NCBI RefSeq assembly: GCF_000281065.1
Contig: NZ_AKKK01000011.1
Coordinates: 62,001-126,000, forward strand
Direction of reading: 5' to 3'
Origin: Arthrobacter sp. M2012083
GTDB lineage: Bacteria > Actinomycetota > Actinomycetes > Actinomycetales > Micrococcaceae
DNA: 64,000 nt
Part shown: positions 32,466 to 40,578 of the stretch, piece by piece
How the letters are laid out: every line of letters starts with the position of its first letter
How positions within the stretch are numbered: the stretch's first letter is position 1
Made by a program: the position numbers and the translations under genes
The notes under the pieces: generated by a model
Told to the model about the DNA's origin: nothing
What the model saw: the letters and a program-made list of their open reading frames with translations, nothing else
The model's database searches: none

Positions 32466-33746
32466 GTGGCCCTCAATCTCAATCAGCAGGTAACAGGCGC
32501 GGACACCGCTAGCCGGGCGCTTGAAAGCACCCCACCCAAAACCGCTTCACGCGCCTACGTCATCGGCATGCCCATCGCGAGCGCCGGACTCTGGATGGCC
32601 GTCCTCGCCCCGGCACTGGTAGTCCTCGCTATCAAGGTTTCAGAGATCACCACCCCGGATACTCGCGCCGGTGCGCTCAGCCTCGTGGCCGGCGTCGGAG
32701 CTGCCGTCGCCTTGCTCGCCAACCCGTTCTTCGGTCGGCTCAGTGACCGCACCATGTCCCGCTTCGGCATGCGCAAACCTTGGATTGTCGGTGGATCACT
32801 CCTCGGCCTTGCAGCACTCTTCCTGTTGGGTTCGGCCACGGAAGTCGGTGTGGTTCTGATCGCTTGGGTTGTAGCACAGCTGGGCTTCAACGCCGCCCTG
32901 GCCGCTCTGGTCGCAACCCTTCCCGACCAAGCCGGACCCACGGAGCGCGGACGCCTATCCGGCCTTATCGGCATGACGTTGCCCATTGGCCTTGTGGCAG
33001 CGGCTTTCTTCGCGCAGATGTTCGAAACCGCCTTGCAGATGGCGGTAGTCCCGGGGATTGTAGGCACGGCGATAGCCATTGCCTTTGCCTTCACCTTCAA
33101 GGACCGCGTCCTTACCGAGAAACCGGCGCCGCTGAACTTCAAGGAGATTTTGGGTTCCTTCTACTTCAACCCCAAGGATTACCCGGGCCTGGGGTGGGCT
33201 TGGGTCACCAAATTCCTGGTCTACGTGGGCTACTGCGCCGGCCTTCTCTACCTGCCGTACTTCTTCACGGACCACCTCCACGTCGCTGAAACGCAGGTTA
33301 CCAGCTTGGTGTTCCAAGCAACCTTGGTGAGCTCAGCCGGCACCGTGGTCACCAGCCTCGCAGGTGGCCGGATCAGCGACCGCCTTGGTAAGCGCAAAAG
33401 CATGGTGATCATCTCCGCCCTGATCATGATGGGCGGCCTGGTGGTCATCGCTACCAGCACCAACACAGGTCAGGTGCTGGTGGGCCAAGGGATCCTGGGC
33501 TTGGGCCTCGGCGTCTTCAGCGCCGTGGACGTAGCCCTCATTACGGACCTGCTCCCCAGCGACCAGTCAGAAAATGCCAAGACCTTCGGCGTCTTCAACA
33601 TCGCCCAGGCTCTCCCCCAATCCCTGGTGCCTGCTATCGCCTTCCCTGTCATCGCCCTGGGTGGCTACCCCGCGTTGTTCCTCGGTGGTGCCGTTGTCGG
33701 CATTGTCGGAGCCCTCCTCGTCACACGTATCAAAGGAGTCAAGTAA
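32466..33746 (+). CDS. MFS sugar transporter (SLC45/GPH-like)
   Basis: A 426-residue 12-helix transporter starting at GTG 32466, four bases after AGGAGG. The typical MFS loop motifs are GRLSDRTMSRFGMRKPWIVG (about 84-103) and GRISDRLGKRKSMVII in the second half. The GMRKPW segment is typical of SLC45-like sugar:proton symporters. Its stop codon is immediately followed by the ATG of the GH3 beta-glucosidase gene, so the two are one operon: intact glycosides are imported and cleaved in the cytoplasm. Confidence 0.85.
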   Translation: MALNLNQQVTGADTASRALESTPPKTASRAYVIGMPIASAGLWMAVLAPALVVLAIKVSEITTPDTRAGALSLVAGVGAAVALLANPFFGRLSDRTMSRFGMRKPWIVGGSLLGLAALFLLGSATEVGVVLIAWVVAQLGFNAALAALVATLPDQAGPTERGRLSGLIGMTLPIGLVAAAFFAQMFETALQMAVVPGIVGTAIAIAFAFTFKDRVLTEKPAPLNFKEILGSFYFNPKDYPGLGWAWVTKFLVYVGYCAGLLYLPYFFTDHLHVAETQVTSLVFQATLVSSAGTVVTSLAGGRISDRLGKRKSMVIISALIMMGGLVVIATSTNTGQVLVGQGILGLGLGVFSAVDVALITDLLPSDQSENAKTFGVFNIAQALPQSLVPAIAFPVIALGGYPALFLGGAVVGIVGALLVTRIKGVK

Positions 33747-36242
33747 ATGAATCCCACACTCTCGGCCGCCGTTACAGCCCCTCAAGCAGGAACTCAGGAT
33801 GCGGAAGCCAGGATCCTCGAACTGGCCCGGAGCCTGACGCTCGAGCAGCAGGTCAAGCTACTCACCGGCGCGGACGTTTGGTCCACGCATGCCATCCCGG
33901 AGATCGGCCTGTCCCGCGTGGTCATGTCCGACGGTCCGGCAGGGGTCCGAGGTGAAGACTTTGATGAGCGCCACGACTCAGTCTCCTTGCCGTCGTCGTC
34001 GGCTTTGTCCGCGACCTGGAGCGTCGAGACGGCGCGCCGGTACGGGCAGGTCCTGGGCCAGGAGGCCCGCCGCAAGGGTGTCCACGCCGTCCTGGGCCCC
34101 ACCATCAACCTGCACCGCTCCCCGCTGGGCGGCCGCCACTTCGAGTGCATGAGTGAGGACCCACGGCTCACCGCAACCATGGCCGCCGGGTATGTCGCAG
34201 GAGTCCAGTCCATGGGCGTTGGTGCGACCCCCAAGCACTATCTGGCCAACGAGGCTGAAACCGAGCGTTTCACCGCGGACTCTGTGGTGGACGAACGCCC
34301 CTTGCGCGAGCTCTACTTGGCAGCCTTCGAGGACGCCATCACCGAGGCCCGGGCGTGGCTGGTGATGAGCTCATACAACTCCATCAACGGCACAACCGCC
34401 AGCGAGAACAAGCTCCTGGAAACGCCGCTGTCCACCGAATGGGGCTTCGACGGCGTGGTCGTCTCCGACTGGACGGGCGTCCGCTCGGTGGAAGCTGCCA
34501 ACGCCCGCCAGGACCTGGAAATGCCGGGCCCTGTAGGCCACTGGGGACCCAAGCTTCTCACTGCCGTCAACGAAGGCCGCGTTAGCCGCGAGGCGATCCT
34601 GGAAAAGGTCACCCGCATCCTGCGGCTCGCCGCACGTGTCGGCTCCCTCGAAGGCTTCGAGCCTGCCGTCACCGAGCTCCCGACGCAACTGGACGGGGCC
34701 GCCGTCGCACGTGAAGTCGCTGTCCGCGGCGCAGTGCTGGTCCGTAACAACGGCATCCTGCCGCTGGACGCCAAGGCGCTGAGCCGTGTGGCTGTGGTCG
34801 GCCACAATGCCGACGAGGCCCGCACCCAGGGCGGCGGCAGCGCCACCGTGATGCCCAAGTACACCGTCTCGCCGCTGGAAGGCCTGCGGAAGGCGCTGCC
34901 CGACGACGTCACCGTCACTTACGCGCGTGGCGCCAAGGTAGCCGAGGGCATCCAGCCGTTCCCCCGGGCGTCGCTCCATAATCCCGTCTCCGATGTCCCC
35001 GGAATCCGCGTAACCTTCCTGGCGGAAGATGGCACGGAAATCTCCGGCGAAGACCGCCTGGCCTCGCACCTTATCTGGTTTGGCATCGGAATTCCCGACG
35101 GCGCGGCCTCCATCCGCATGGAAACGGTCTGGACAGCCGAAACAGAAGGCGTCCACCACCTTGGCGTTGGCACCGTGGGCCGCATCCGTTTCGTCCTGGA
35201 CGGAGCGGAAGTCTTCGACAGCGAGCTCGAGGACGGCACGGAAGTCCTGGGCGCCGCCCTGTTCGATCCTCCCAAGACCGTCCACGCAATCGAAACCGCG
35301 GCCGGTCAGAATGTTCGCATCGAAGCGGAGTACCGGCTGCCCGAGCAACAGGTCATTCCGTTCACGGCCATCCTGCTGGGCGAGGAAACGGTGGTCGCGG
35401 ACCCGCGAACTGAGATTGACGCCGCAGTGGAAGCTGCCCGGAACTCCGACATAACAGTGGTGGTTGTGGGCACCAACGCCGCTATTGAATCCGAAGGCTT
35501 CGATCGCAAGGATCTTCACCTGCCCGGATACCAAAACCAGCTCGTGGAAGCCGTAGCCGCGGCCAACCCGCGCACAGTGGTTGTGGTGAACTCCGGGTCG
35601 CCGGTCCTCATGCCGTGGCTCAACAAGGTGAGCGCAGTACTGCTGGGCTGGTTCGGCGGCCAGGAATTCGGCAACGCCATCGCCGACATCCTGCTCGGCA
35701 CCGAAGAACCCGGCGGTCGCCTCCCCACCACTTGGCCCGCCGCCCTGGAAGACGTTCCCGTCCTGAACACCACACCCGTTGACGGCAAGGTGGTCTACTC
35801 CGAGGGAATCCATATCGGCTACCGCGCCTGGCTCAAGCAGGAAGCCGAAGGCGGCGCTGCCCCGGCACTGCCGTTCGGTTATGGCCTTGGATACACAAGC
35901 TTTGAACTGGGCAAGGCCCACGCCCCACAGGTGGTCACTGCCGGGAACGATGTTATGGTGCACGTGCCGGTCCGAAACACCGGCTCACGCACGGGGCGGG
36001 AAGTTGTCCAGGTTTACTTGGAGCGTAGCGATTCCACCGTGGAGCGACCCGTTCGCTGGCTTGCTGGCTACGCCGGGACACATCTGGCTCCAGCCGGCAC
36101 GGAGAGCGTGGAAATACGCATCCCGGCCAAGGCCTTTGCATATTACGACGGCGGCTGGCAGTTTGAGCAGGGCACGTTCCGCCTGTTGGTGGGTCGCCAC
36201 GCGTCCGACGACTTCCAGGCCCTGGAGATTGAACTTCGGTAA
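33747..36242 (+). CDS. Glycoside hydrolase family 3 beta-glucosidase with PA14 insert
   Basis: An 831-residue cytoplasmic enzyme without a signal peptide. GH3 N-terminal barrel: MSDGPAGVRGEDF (about 60-72), KHYLANEAETERF (163-175, Lys-His substrate motif), and the nucleophile Asp241 in FDGVVVSDWTGVRS. Then the alpha/beta sandwich (VLVRNNGILPLD, VGHNADEARTQGGGSA), into which a PA14 domain is inserted (about 405-540, ending near RIEAEYRLPEQQVIPFTAIL), the rest of the sandwich (VVVVGTNAAIESEGFDRKDL, VLLGWFGGQEFGNAIADILL), and a C-terminal Fn3-like domain. This domain order fits beta-glucosidases that bind extended glucosides. It removes terminal beta-linked sugars from imported oligosaccharides or plant glycosides; the exact substrate is inferred only from family. 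Confidence 0.93.
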   Translation: MNPTLSAAVTAPQAGTQDAEARILELARSLTLEQQVKLLTGADVWSTHAIPEIGLSRVVMSDGPAGVRGEDFDERHDSVSLPSSSALSATWSVETARRYGQVLGQEARRKGVHAVLGPTINLHRSPLGGRHFECMSEDPRLTATMAAGYVAGVQSMGVGATPKHYLANEAETERFTADSVVDERPLRELYLAAFEDAITEARAWLVMSSYNSINGTTASENKLLETPLSTEWGFDGVVVSDWTGVRSVEAANARQDLEMPGPVGHWGPKLLTAVNEGRVSREAILEKVTRILRLAARVGSLEGFEPAVTELPTQLDGAAVAREVAVRGAVLVRNNGILPLDAKALSRVAVVGHNADEARTQGGGSATVMPKYTVSPLEGLRKALPDDVTVTYARGAKVAEGIQPFPRASLHNPVSDVPGIRVTFLAEDGTEISGEDRLASHLIWFGIGIPDGAASIRMETVWTAETEGVHHLGVGTVGRIRFVLDGAEVFDSELEDGTEVLGAALFDPPKTVHAIETAAGQNVRIEAEYRLPEQQVIPFTAILLGEETVVADPRTEIDAAVEAARNSDITVVVVGTNAAIESEGFDRKDLHLPGYQNQLVEAVAAANPRTVVVVNSGSPVLMPWLNKVSAVLLGWFGGQEFGNAIADILLGTEEPGGRLPTTWPAALEDVPVLNTTPVDGKVVYSEGIHIGYRAWLKQEAEGGAAPALPFGYGLGYTSFELGKAHAPQVVTAGNDVMVHVPVRNTGSRTGREVVQVYLERSDSTVERPVRWLAGYAGTHLAPAGTESVEIRIPAKAFAYYDGGWQFEQGTFRLLVGRHASDDFQALEIELR

Positions 36243-36397
36243 TACAGGGGCGAAATGACGGTGGGTGGCGGGTTTTTTTGCCTGTCACCCACGTGGTTTT
36301 CGCCACAAGCTGTAGAACTGGGGTATGGTATGGAATTTTCGTGGCATGCTGTACGTTGCATACCCGGTAACCCCCTAACACGAAGAGGCATTAAAAA

Positions 36398-36697
36398 GTG
36401 GCAGCCGATTACGACGAACTCCGTACCGATGTAAAAGAGAACCAGGAGCAGTCCCTCCAGGCTCTCCAGTCCGCCAGCGCTCCCACGGCCAAGAGTGTCG
36501 TGCTTGAACTGGACGAAACCGATGGCCTCGATGCCAACGGCCCCGGCGGCGAAATCGTCGCCGAAGAACTGGTCATCCAGGTCATACCGCAGGCCAACGA
36601 CGAGTTCACTTGTCACTCCTGCTTCCTGGTTCGCCACCGCTCGCAGATCGCACGCGAAAAAGATGGCGTCGCCTACTGCACTGACTGCGAAGGCTAA
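36398..36697 (+). CDS. DUF4193-family zinc-ribbon protein
   Basis: A 99-residue actinobacterial protein starting at GTG 36398. An acidic first half is followed by a C-terminal zinc ribbon: FTCHSCFLVRHRSQIAREKD then YCTDCEG, four cysteines in two CxxC pairs. From memory, such proteins are conserved and abundant in actinobacteria and contact RNA polymerase-type or ribosomal partners in no proven way; function unknown. Monocistronic, followed by a terminator hairpin. Confidence 0.88.
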   Translation: MAADYDELRTDVKENQEQSLQALQSASAPTAKSVVLELDETDGLDANGPGGEIVAEELVIQVIPQANDEFTCHSCFLVRHRSQIAREKDGVAYCTDCEG

Positions 36698-36760
36698 AAC
36701 CGCCCACCACCCCGGCGGACTTAACATCGTCAGGGAGTGCCGCCGTCGGGATTAAATTGC

Positions 36761-36792
36761 GGAAGGACCGGAGCAAAGGCTCCGGTCCTTCC
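36761..36792. terminator. Terminator hairpin (shared stem, copy 2)
   Basis: The same 14-bp stem as after lysC, GGAAGGACCGGAGC/GCTCCGGTCCTTCC, here with loop AAAG; GC pairs extend it to 16 bp. It lies between the converging DUF4193 and LapA-like genes. Confidence 0.75.
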
Positions 36793-36802
36793 GCAGTTAA
36801 AG

Positions 36803-37198
36803 CTAGTAGCCGCCTCCCGGTCCGCCAACGCCCTTCTTGCGGCGATGATTGGCGATTCTGAGTTGGAGGATTCGGGCCCCGCCTGCAAGGGCCACCAGGA
36901 CCCCGCCGCCCACGGCGGCTATGAAGAGCGTGGTGCCGAGCGCGAGGGTCCCCTCCAGCCCGAAGAACCGGACGGTGATCATGTCCTGGTTCTGGACGAA
37001 GAAAACGATCAGCATCACCAGAACCACCAAGCCCACAGCCACCGCCACCCACAAAGCAGCCGTGCGGGTCGGCCGGTCGTGTCCCGAAGCCGGCGGGATC
37101 ACGCTCTCCCGTTGTTCCGAGCTACCCTTGTTCGCGCTTCCCCGGTCCGGGCGCGAGGAACCACCCGGAATCCTTGCTGCATCATCCTGGAAACTCAT
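36803..37198 (-). CDS. LapA-domain membrane protein
   Basis: A 131-residue protein with a disordered polar N-terminus (about 1-45) and two transmembrane helices (ALWVAVAVGLVVLVMLIVFF; LGTTLFIAAVGGGVLVALAG) linked by a short loop with QNQDMITVRFFGLEGTLALG, the LapA/DUF1049 pattern, followed by a basic C-terminus. ATG 37198 is chosen because GAGGGGG precedes it; an in-frame start 42 bases upstream has no such site. In Gram-negatives LapA-like proteins are linked to envelope assembly; the role in actinobacteria is unknown. Confidence 0.85.
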   Translation of the reverse strand: MSFQDDAARIPGGSSRPDRGSANKGSSEQRESVIPPASGHDRPTRTAALWVAVAVGLVVLVMLIVFFVQNQDMITVRFFGLEGTLALGTTLFIAAVGGGVLVALAGGARILQLRIANHRRKKGVGGPGGGY

Positions 37199-37340
37199 TG
37201 ACGGCCCCCTCTGTAGACCAGCATTTACCGCACCATCCATACGATAAGCATGCTGATTAGTTGCTCAACAGTGGCACGGTGAACTGATCAAGGTCAAGAT
37301 GGCGAACCGGCCGGCGCGTAAGGCCGGCGGGCACGCAAGG

Positions 37341-37368
37341 AAGGGTCGGCGTTCGCGGTCCGACCCTT
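37341..37368. terminator. Hairpin between two minus-strand genes
   Basis: AAGGGTCGG (37341-37349) pairs with CCGACCCTT (37360-37368) over a 10-nt loop. It lies 20 bases beyond the stop of the minus-strand gene at 37388-37618 and probably ends that transcript, although no T-run follows. Confidence 0.55.
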
Positions 37369-37387
37369 CGGCTCCTCACGCATCTCC

Positions 37388-37618
37388 TTAGAGGCTGTAG
37401 TCGGTGCTGGTCGGGCCGGGATCGTTGTTCCGGACCGCGTAGTGATGGCCCTCAGAATCAGTCTCGACGTCGAAGTTCTTCAGATCCGCCTCGGAAGCGG
37501 TCTCGAAGTCATCGTGTTTGTGCACCACGGGGCTGTCCGTATCGCCGTGGGTTGCCGGTCCAAAAACGGACTGCAGCCGCTCGGTCACGTGGACGAAGCC
37601 TTCCATTCTGCGTCCCAT
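37388..37618 (-). CDS. Small acidic conserved hypothetical protein
   Basis: A 76-residue protein (MGRRMEGFVHVTERLQSVFG...), soluble, acidic in its second half (FETASEADLKNFDVETDSEG). ATG 37618 is chosen over GTG/ATG candidates nine bases upstream because GGGAGG lies 8 nt before it. No domain recognised. It shares direction with the neighbouring small gene at 37714-37977 but a 95-bp gap separates them. Confidence 0.7.
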   Translation of the reverse strand: MGRRMEGFVHVTERLQSVFGPATHGDTDSPVVHKHDDFETASEADLKNFDVETDSEGHHYAVRNNDPGPTSTDYSL

Positions 37619-37713
37619 GTTTTCCACCTCCCTTCCTACCGGAGAGAGAAAAGCGGCAGGGCTGGTGCGTGCCGTTCAGTGAGGCCAATTTTACGCGCGG
37701 GTGGTAGTGAACG

Positions 37714-37977
37714 CTACCGCAACGACTTGTCCTCCGGGTTGCGGGGCACCACGTAGGTGCTGCCGTCGGGTCGGCGGAGGGTTTCCCACTGTTGGGTCTC
37801 CGCCTGGCGCTGCGCGAGCAGCTTCTGGTTGGCTTCGGTCATCTCGTGATCGAGCGAGCTGCTGTGCGCAGGCCCGAAAATTACCCGGAACTTCCCTGTC
37901 GCGCGCATGAACTTCCGTGTGAAGGATTCCTTGGCCACGCGGATCGACTCCTCTTTTAGGCGGTTCAGTACGTCCAT
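37714..37977 (-). CDS. Small conserved hypothetical protein, 87 aa
   Basis: A soluble, basic 87-residue protein (MDVLNRLKEESIRVAKESFT...; a predicted helical first half and a C-terminal WETLRRPDGSTYVVPRNPE segment). I do not recognise a domain. It is divergent from the OhrR-like gene, with a perfect palindrome in the 77-bp shared region, so it may be co-regulated with it. Confidence 0.7.
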   Translation of the reverse strand: MDVLNRLKEESIRVAKESFTRKFMRATGKFRVIFGPAHSSSLDHEMTEANQKLLAQRQAETQQWETLRRPDGSTYVVPRNPEDKSLR

Positions 37978-37990
37978 AGTACGCTAATCA

Positions 37991-38002
37991 TTAGTGCACT
38001 AA
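37991..38002. promoter_or_regulatory. Perfect 12-bp palindrome, candidate OhrR operator
   Basis: TTAGTGCACTAA is perfectly palindromic and sits in an AT-rich island between the divergent small gene and the OhrR-like gene, flanked by further CTAAT/ATTAG half-sites (37984-37989, 38003-38007, 38031-38035). MarR/OhrR dimers bind such AT-rich palindromes. Confidence 0.6.
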
Positions 38003-38054
38003 CTAATCAGCAAACATGCGCTAATAGTTCAGGCAGCAAGCACAGGAGGCAGCC

Positions 38055-38534
38055 ATGACAACCCTTGACGAGTCCACCCGCGAGACCGACGATCTCCTTC
38101 TGGAGCGCCAACTGTGCTTCGCCCTCACCGTGGCCTCGCGCAGTGTTGTGGGTGTTTACAAGCCTGTGCTTGAGCGGCTCGGGCTTACCCATCCCCAATA
38201 CCTGGTGATGCTTGCCCTCTGGGAACGGAGCCCCCGGACACTCAAGGACATCAGCGACAGCCTCCTGCACGAACCAGCCACTCTCTCCCCGCTACTCAGG
38301 CGACTGGAGGAAGCCGAGTTGATTACCCGCGAGCGAGTGCCCGGCAATGAACGCGCATTGGCGGTCAAGTTGACGGACAAAGGTGCCGCCCTTCGAGAGC
38401 AGGCCACCGCCGTTCCGGGGGAGATTCGCGAGCGCCTGCAGCTAAGCCGCGAAGAGGTAGCCGAACTCCACCAGGCCATGACCGGACTGATCGCGGCCAC
38501 GCAACAGCAGAAGCCCATCAGCGCAACTCCCTAG
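38055..38534 (+). CDS. OhrR-type MarR-family peroxide sensor
   Basis: A 159-residue MarR-family regulator of the OhrR kind. The N-terminal segment LLLERQLCFALTVASRSVVG places Cys21 at the peroxide-reactive position of OhrR, followed by the winged helix (HPQYLVMLALWERSPRTLKD; LSPLLRRLEEAELITRERVP; NERALAVKLTDKG). In OhrR, oxidation of this Cys by organic hydroperoxides releases DNA. No ohr gene is adjacent; the divergent neighbour is an unknown 87-residue protein, so either ohr is elsewhere or the target differs. Confidence 0.82.
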   Translation: MTTLDESTRETDDLLLERQLCFALTVASRSVVGVYKPVLERLGLTHPQYLVMLALWERSPRTLKDISDSLLHEPATLSPLLRRLEEAELITRERVPGNERALAVKLTDKGAALREQATAVPGEIRERLQLSREEVAELHQAMTGLIAATQQQKPISATP

Positions 38535-38625
38535 CCAAGCACACTCCCCCGGTGGTCTTCTTGAAGCGAACACAGAAGCGGGCACCAAAAGTGCCGCGTA
38601 AAATGGATGCAACCTAGGAGACTTA

Positions 38626-39147
38626 ATGCGCATGCGATTTGTTCGGCCCTTGCTGGCAGTATTGGCCATCGCCGGCCTCGCCGCATGCTCAGGCACCCCC
38701 ACCCCGGGTTCCACCAACAGCCCGACGGAAGCGCCGTCGTCGTCGGCCACTTCAAGCAGCAGCCCCAGCAAAACCGCAACTCCCAGCGCGTCAACAGCCA
38801 CCGGCGCAGGCAATGCCGAACTCTCCATCACGCTCCTTGAAACTCCGGAGTCCGCTCCCCAGTCGTTCACACTCGTCTGCACGAATGGTGTGCCCGCCGC
38901 CGAAAGCAGCCACCCGTCGGCAGCCGAGGCCTGCACTTCACTCAAGAACGGCCCCTCCGTCCTGAGCCCCGCCCCGATGCGAACGGACCAAGCCTGCACC
39001 ATGCAGTACGGGGGCCCGGCAACAGCCAAGGTGACCGGTTCAGTGGACGGCAAGGAAGTCAGCGCTTCCTTCAACCGAACGGATGGCTGCCAAATCGCCC
39101 TGTGGGACGCCGCGAAGAGCGTCCTCGGATCAGATGGCGGCCTCTAG
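38626..39147 (+). CDS. Lipoprotein with subtilisin-inhibitor-like (SSI) domain
   Basis: A 173-residue precursor: signal peptide with lipobox LAAC (lipidated Cys21), a Ser/Thr/Pro linker (about 22-60), then an SSI-like domain with all four cysteines at the expected spacings: Cys85 (FTLVC), Cys103 (AAEAC), Cys124 (DQACTMQYGG) and Cys155 (RTDGCQIALW). By alignment to Streptomyces SSI, whose reactive site is C-P-M|V-Y, the equivalent here is C-T-M126|Q-Y, so P1 would be Met, suited to subtilisin-type proteases. The start ATG 38626 follows AGGAG. It lies upstream of a large subtilase gene. Inhibitory activity is inferred. Confidence 0.8.
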   Translation: MRMRFVRPLLAVLAIAGLAACSGTPTPGSTNSPTEAPSSSATSSSSPSKTATPSASTATGAGNAELSITLLETPESAPQSFTLVCTNGVPAAESSHPSAAEACTSLKNGPSVLSPAPMRTDQACTMQYGGPATAKVTGSVDGKEVSASFNRTDGCQIALWDAAKSVLGSDGGL

Positions 39148-40072
39148 GCTGCGGCACCTCCCCCAAGAGCGATGGCTCGGGCTGGAGGCAGCCCACCATG
39201 CACGCGTCGCGCGTTATGCAGATCCCTATCTGGCGCGTCGTTCAGCCGGTAAGAAGCACCCCGTAGAGGACTTCCTCTTCACCTACTACACGCAGAAGCC
39301 GGGCCAGTTGCAGCGTTGGCATCCCGGCGACGGCGTAGTCCTCAGCGGCGAGCGCGCCTTGGAGCGCGTCTCCTGGAAGTTCTACAGAGCGGCCGACGAC
39401 GCCGAACTCGCCTCTGTCGGGCTTCCAGCGGGAACGCCGGCAGTCACCTTTGAGCGGGCCGGCTTCCTTGCCGACCGCACCGAAGCTGTCCGCTTCGCCG
39501 GAATCATCCTCGCGGGCACGGCCAAGCGACCGGCACAGTTTGGGTGCTTTGGCCTGCACGAGTGGGCCATGGTGTATCGGCAGGAAAAGTTTGAGCTGCG
39601 GCATGAGTACCTCAAGCTGAGGCTTGGCGGCGACGGTACGGACACCGTGGTGGAAGAGAACCGCATCCGCTGCTCGCACTTTGATGCCTTCCGCTTCTAC
39701 ACGCCTGACGCCACCTCGCTGAATGAACTTACGCCTACCCGCGAGAACCAGCGCACCATGGAGCAGCCGGGTTGCTTGCACGCCAACATGGACCTTTATA
39801 AGTGGGCCTACAAGCTAACGCCTGCCCTGCCGAGCGAGCTGGTGATGGACTGCTTCGAGTTGTCATGGCGGATCCGCACGATGGACATGCAGGCGTCTCC
39901 CTACGATCTTCAAGAATGGGGCTACCCGCCCATCAGGATTGAGACACCGCAGGGCAAGGCCGAGTACGTTGAATACCAGCGGGCTTTCGCGACCGAATCC
40001 CAGGAGTTGCGGGCCCGCGTGCTCCAGGCAGTAGGGCCGCTCTTGGATGAGCTGAGCGGTTTGGCTGCCTGA
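39134..40072 (+). CDS. Conserved actinobacterial protein often labelled 3-methyladenine DNA glycosylase
   Basis: A 312-residue protein of a widely conserved actinobacterial family with the landmarks KHPVEDFLFTYYTQKPGQLQ (about 37-56), FGCFGLHEWAMVYRQ (about 138-152), CSHFDAFRFYTPDA, EQPGCLHANMDLYKWAYKL and QASPYDLQEWGYPPIRIETP. From memory these are named 3-methyladenine DNA glycosylase in databases, but no HhH-GPD or AAG motif is visible, so I treat the function as unknown. ATG 39134 overlaps the end of the SSI lipoprotein gene by 14 bp and the next SSI-like gene follows after 29 bp, so the three are probably one transcript. Confidence 0.8.
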   Translation: MAASRLRHLPQERWLGLEAAHHARVARYADPYLARRSAGKKHPVEDFLFTYYTQKPGQLQRWHPGDGVVLSGERALERVSWKFYRAADDAELASVGLPAGTPAVTFERAGFLADRTEAVRFAGIILAGTAKRPAQFGCFGLHEWAMVYRQEKFELRHEYLKLRLGGDGTDTVVEENRIRCSHFDAFRFYTPDATSLNELTPTRENQRTMEQPGCLHANMDLYKWAYKLTPALPSELVMDCFELSWRIRTMDMQASPYDLQEWGYPPIRIETPQGKAEYVEYQRAFATESQELRARVLQAVGPLLDELSGLAA

Positions 40073-40101
40073 GCACCCGCCGCCACCAGCGAAAGGTAAC
40101 C

Positions 40102-40491
40102 ATGGTTTCCGAAAAGAACAGCGAGTACGACGTCGACCTCACAGTAAGACTGACGGAGGCGCCTGGCGCTGACAGCCGGGAGTTCCACCTCCGGTCCGCT
40201 GCCGGGATCATGTCTGCAGACCCGGACTCGCTGGACTCAAATTTGCCCGACGCGCCTGCGGCGCTTGCCGCCGTCGAGCAATTCGGGGAAGAAATCTTCT
40301 TTCCCGAGCCCAGGCCGGACCGGATCTGCACTCAGCAATACGGTGGCCCGCAAGTTGCTGTAGTCACCGGATGGTTCCGTGGACGCAAGGTCCATAGCCA
40401 ATTCAGCCGCACCGACGGATGCGAGATCGCACGTTGGAAAACCTTGGCGGCGTTGTTGGGCAATACCGGAGGCTCCACGGGCGCTGCCTAG
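40102..40491 (+). CDS. SSI-like protein without signal peptide and with one disulfide lost
   Basis: A 129-residue soluble protein whose C-terminal part aligns with the SSI domain of the lipoprotein encoded 1 kb upstream: RICTQQYGGPQVAVVTGWFR against QACTMQYGGPATAKVTGSVD, and SQFSRTDGCEIARW against ASFNRTDGCQIALW. Only the second cysteine pair remains (Cys76, Cys107); the first pair of SSI is replaced, and there is no export signal. The residue at the P1 position is Gln78 rather than Met. It is therefore a cytoplasmic paralogue, unlikely to be a classical secreted inhibitor. ATG 40102 follows AAAGGT. Family assignment by pattern comparison only. Confidence 0.72.
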   Translation: MVSEKNSEYDVDLTVRLTEAPGADSREFHLRSAAGIMSADPDSLDSNLPDAPAALAAVEQFGEEIFFPEPRPDRICTQQYGGPQVAVVTGWFRGRKVHSQFSRTDGCEIARWKTLAALLGNTGGSTGAA

Positions 40492-40510
40492 GACACCGAT
40501 TCCGTCCCAT

Positions 40511-40568
40511 GACACGCAAATGGGCTGGGGACGCCCGGATTCAGGTGTCCTCAGCCCATTTGCGTGTC
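40511..40568. terminator. Very long hairpin between convergent genes
   Basis: Arms of 22 bases (40511-40532, starting GACACGCAAATGGGCTG, and 40547-40568) pair with one G.T over a 14-nt loop. It sits between the stop codons of the SSI-like gene and the subtilase and could stop both transcripts, but it lacks T-runs, so a dispersed palindromic repeat is an alternative. Confidence 0.6.
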
Positions 40569-40578
40569 CTGCAGGAAT

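Noticed and set aside
34371-35963. A 530-codon open frame on the minus strand
   Set aside because: Antisense to the GH3 beta-glucosidase gene; composition is His/Gly/Val-rich as expected for a shadow frame.
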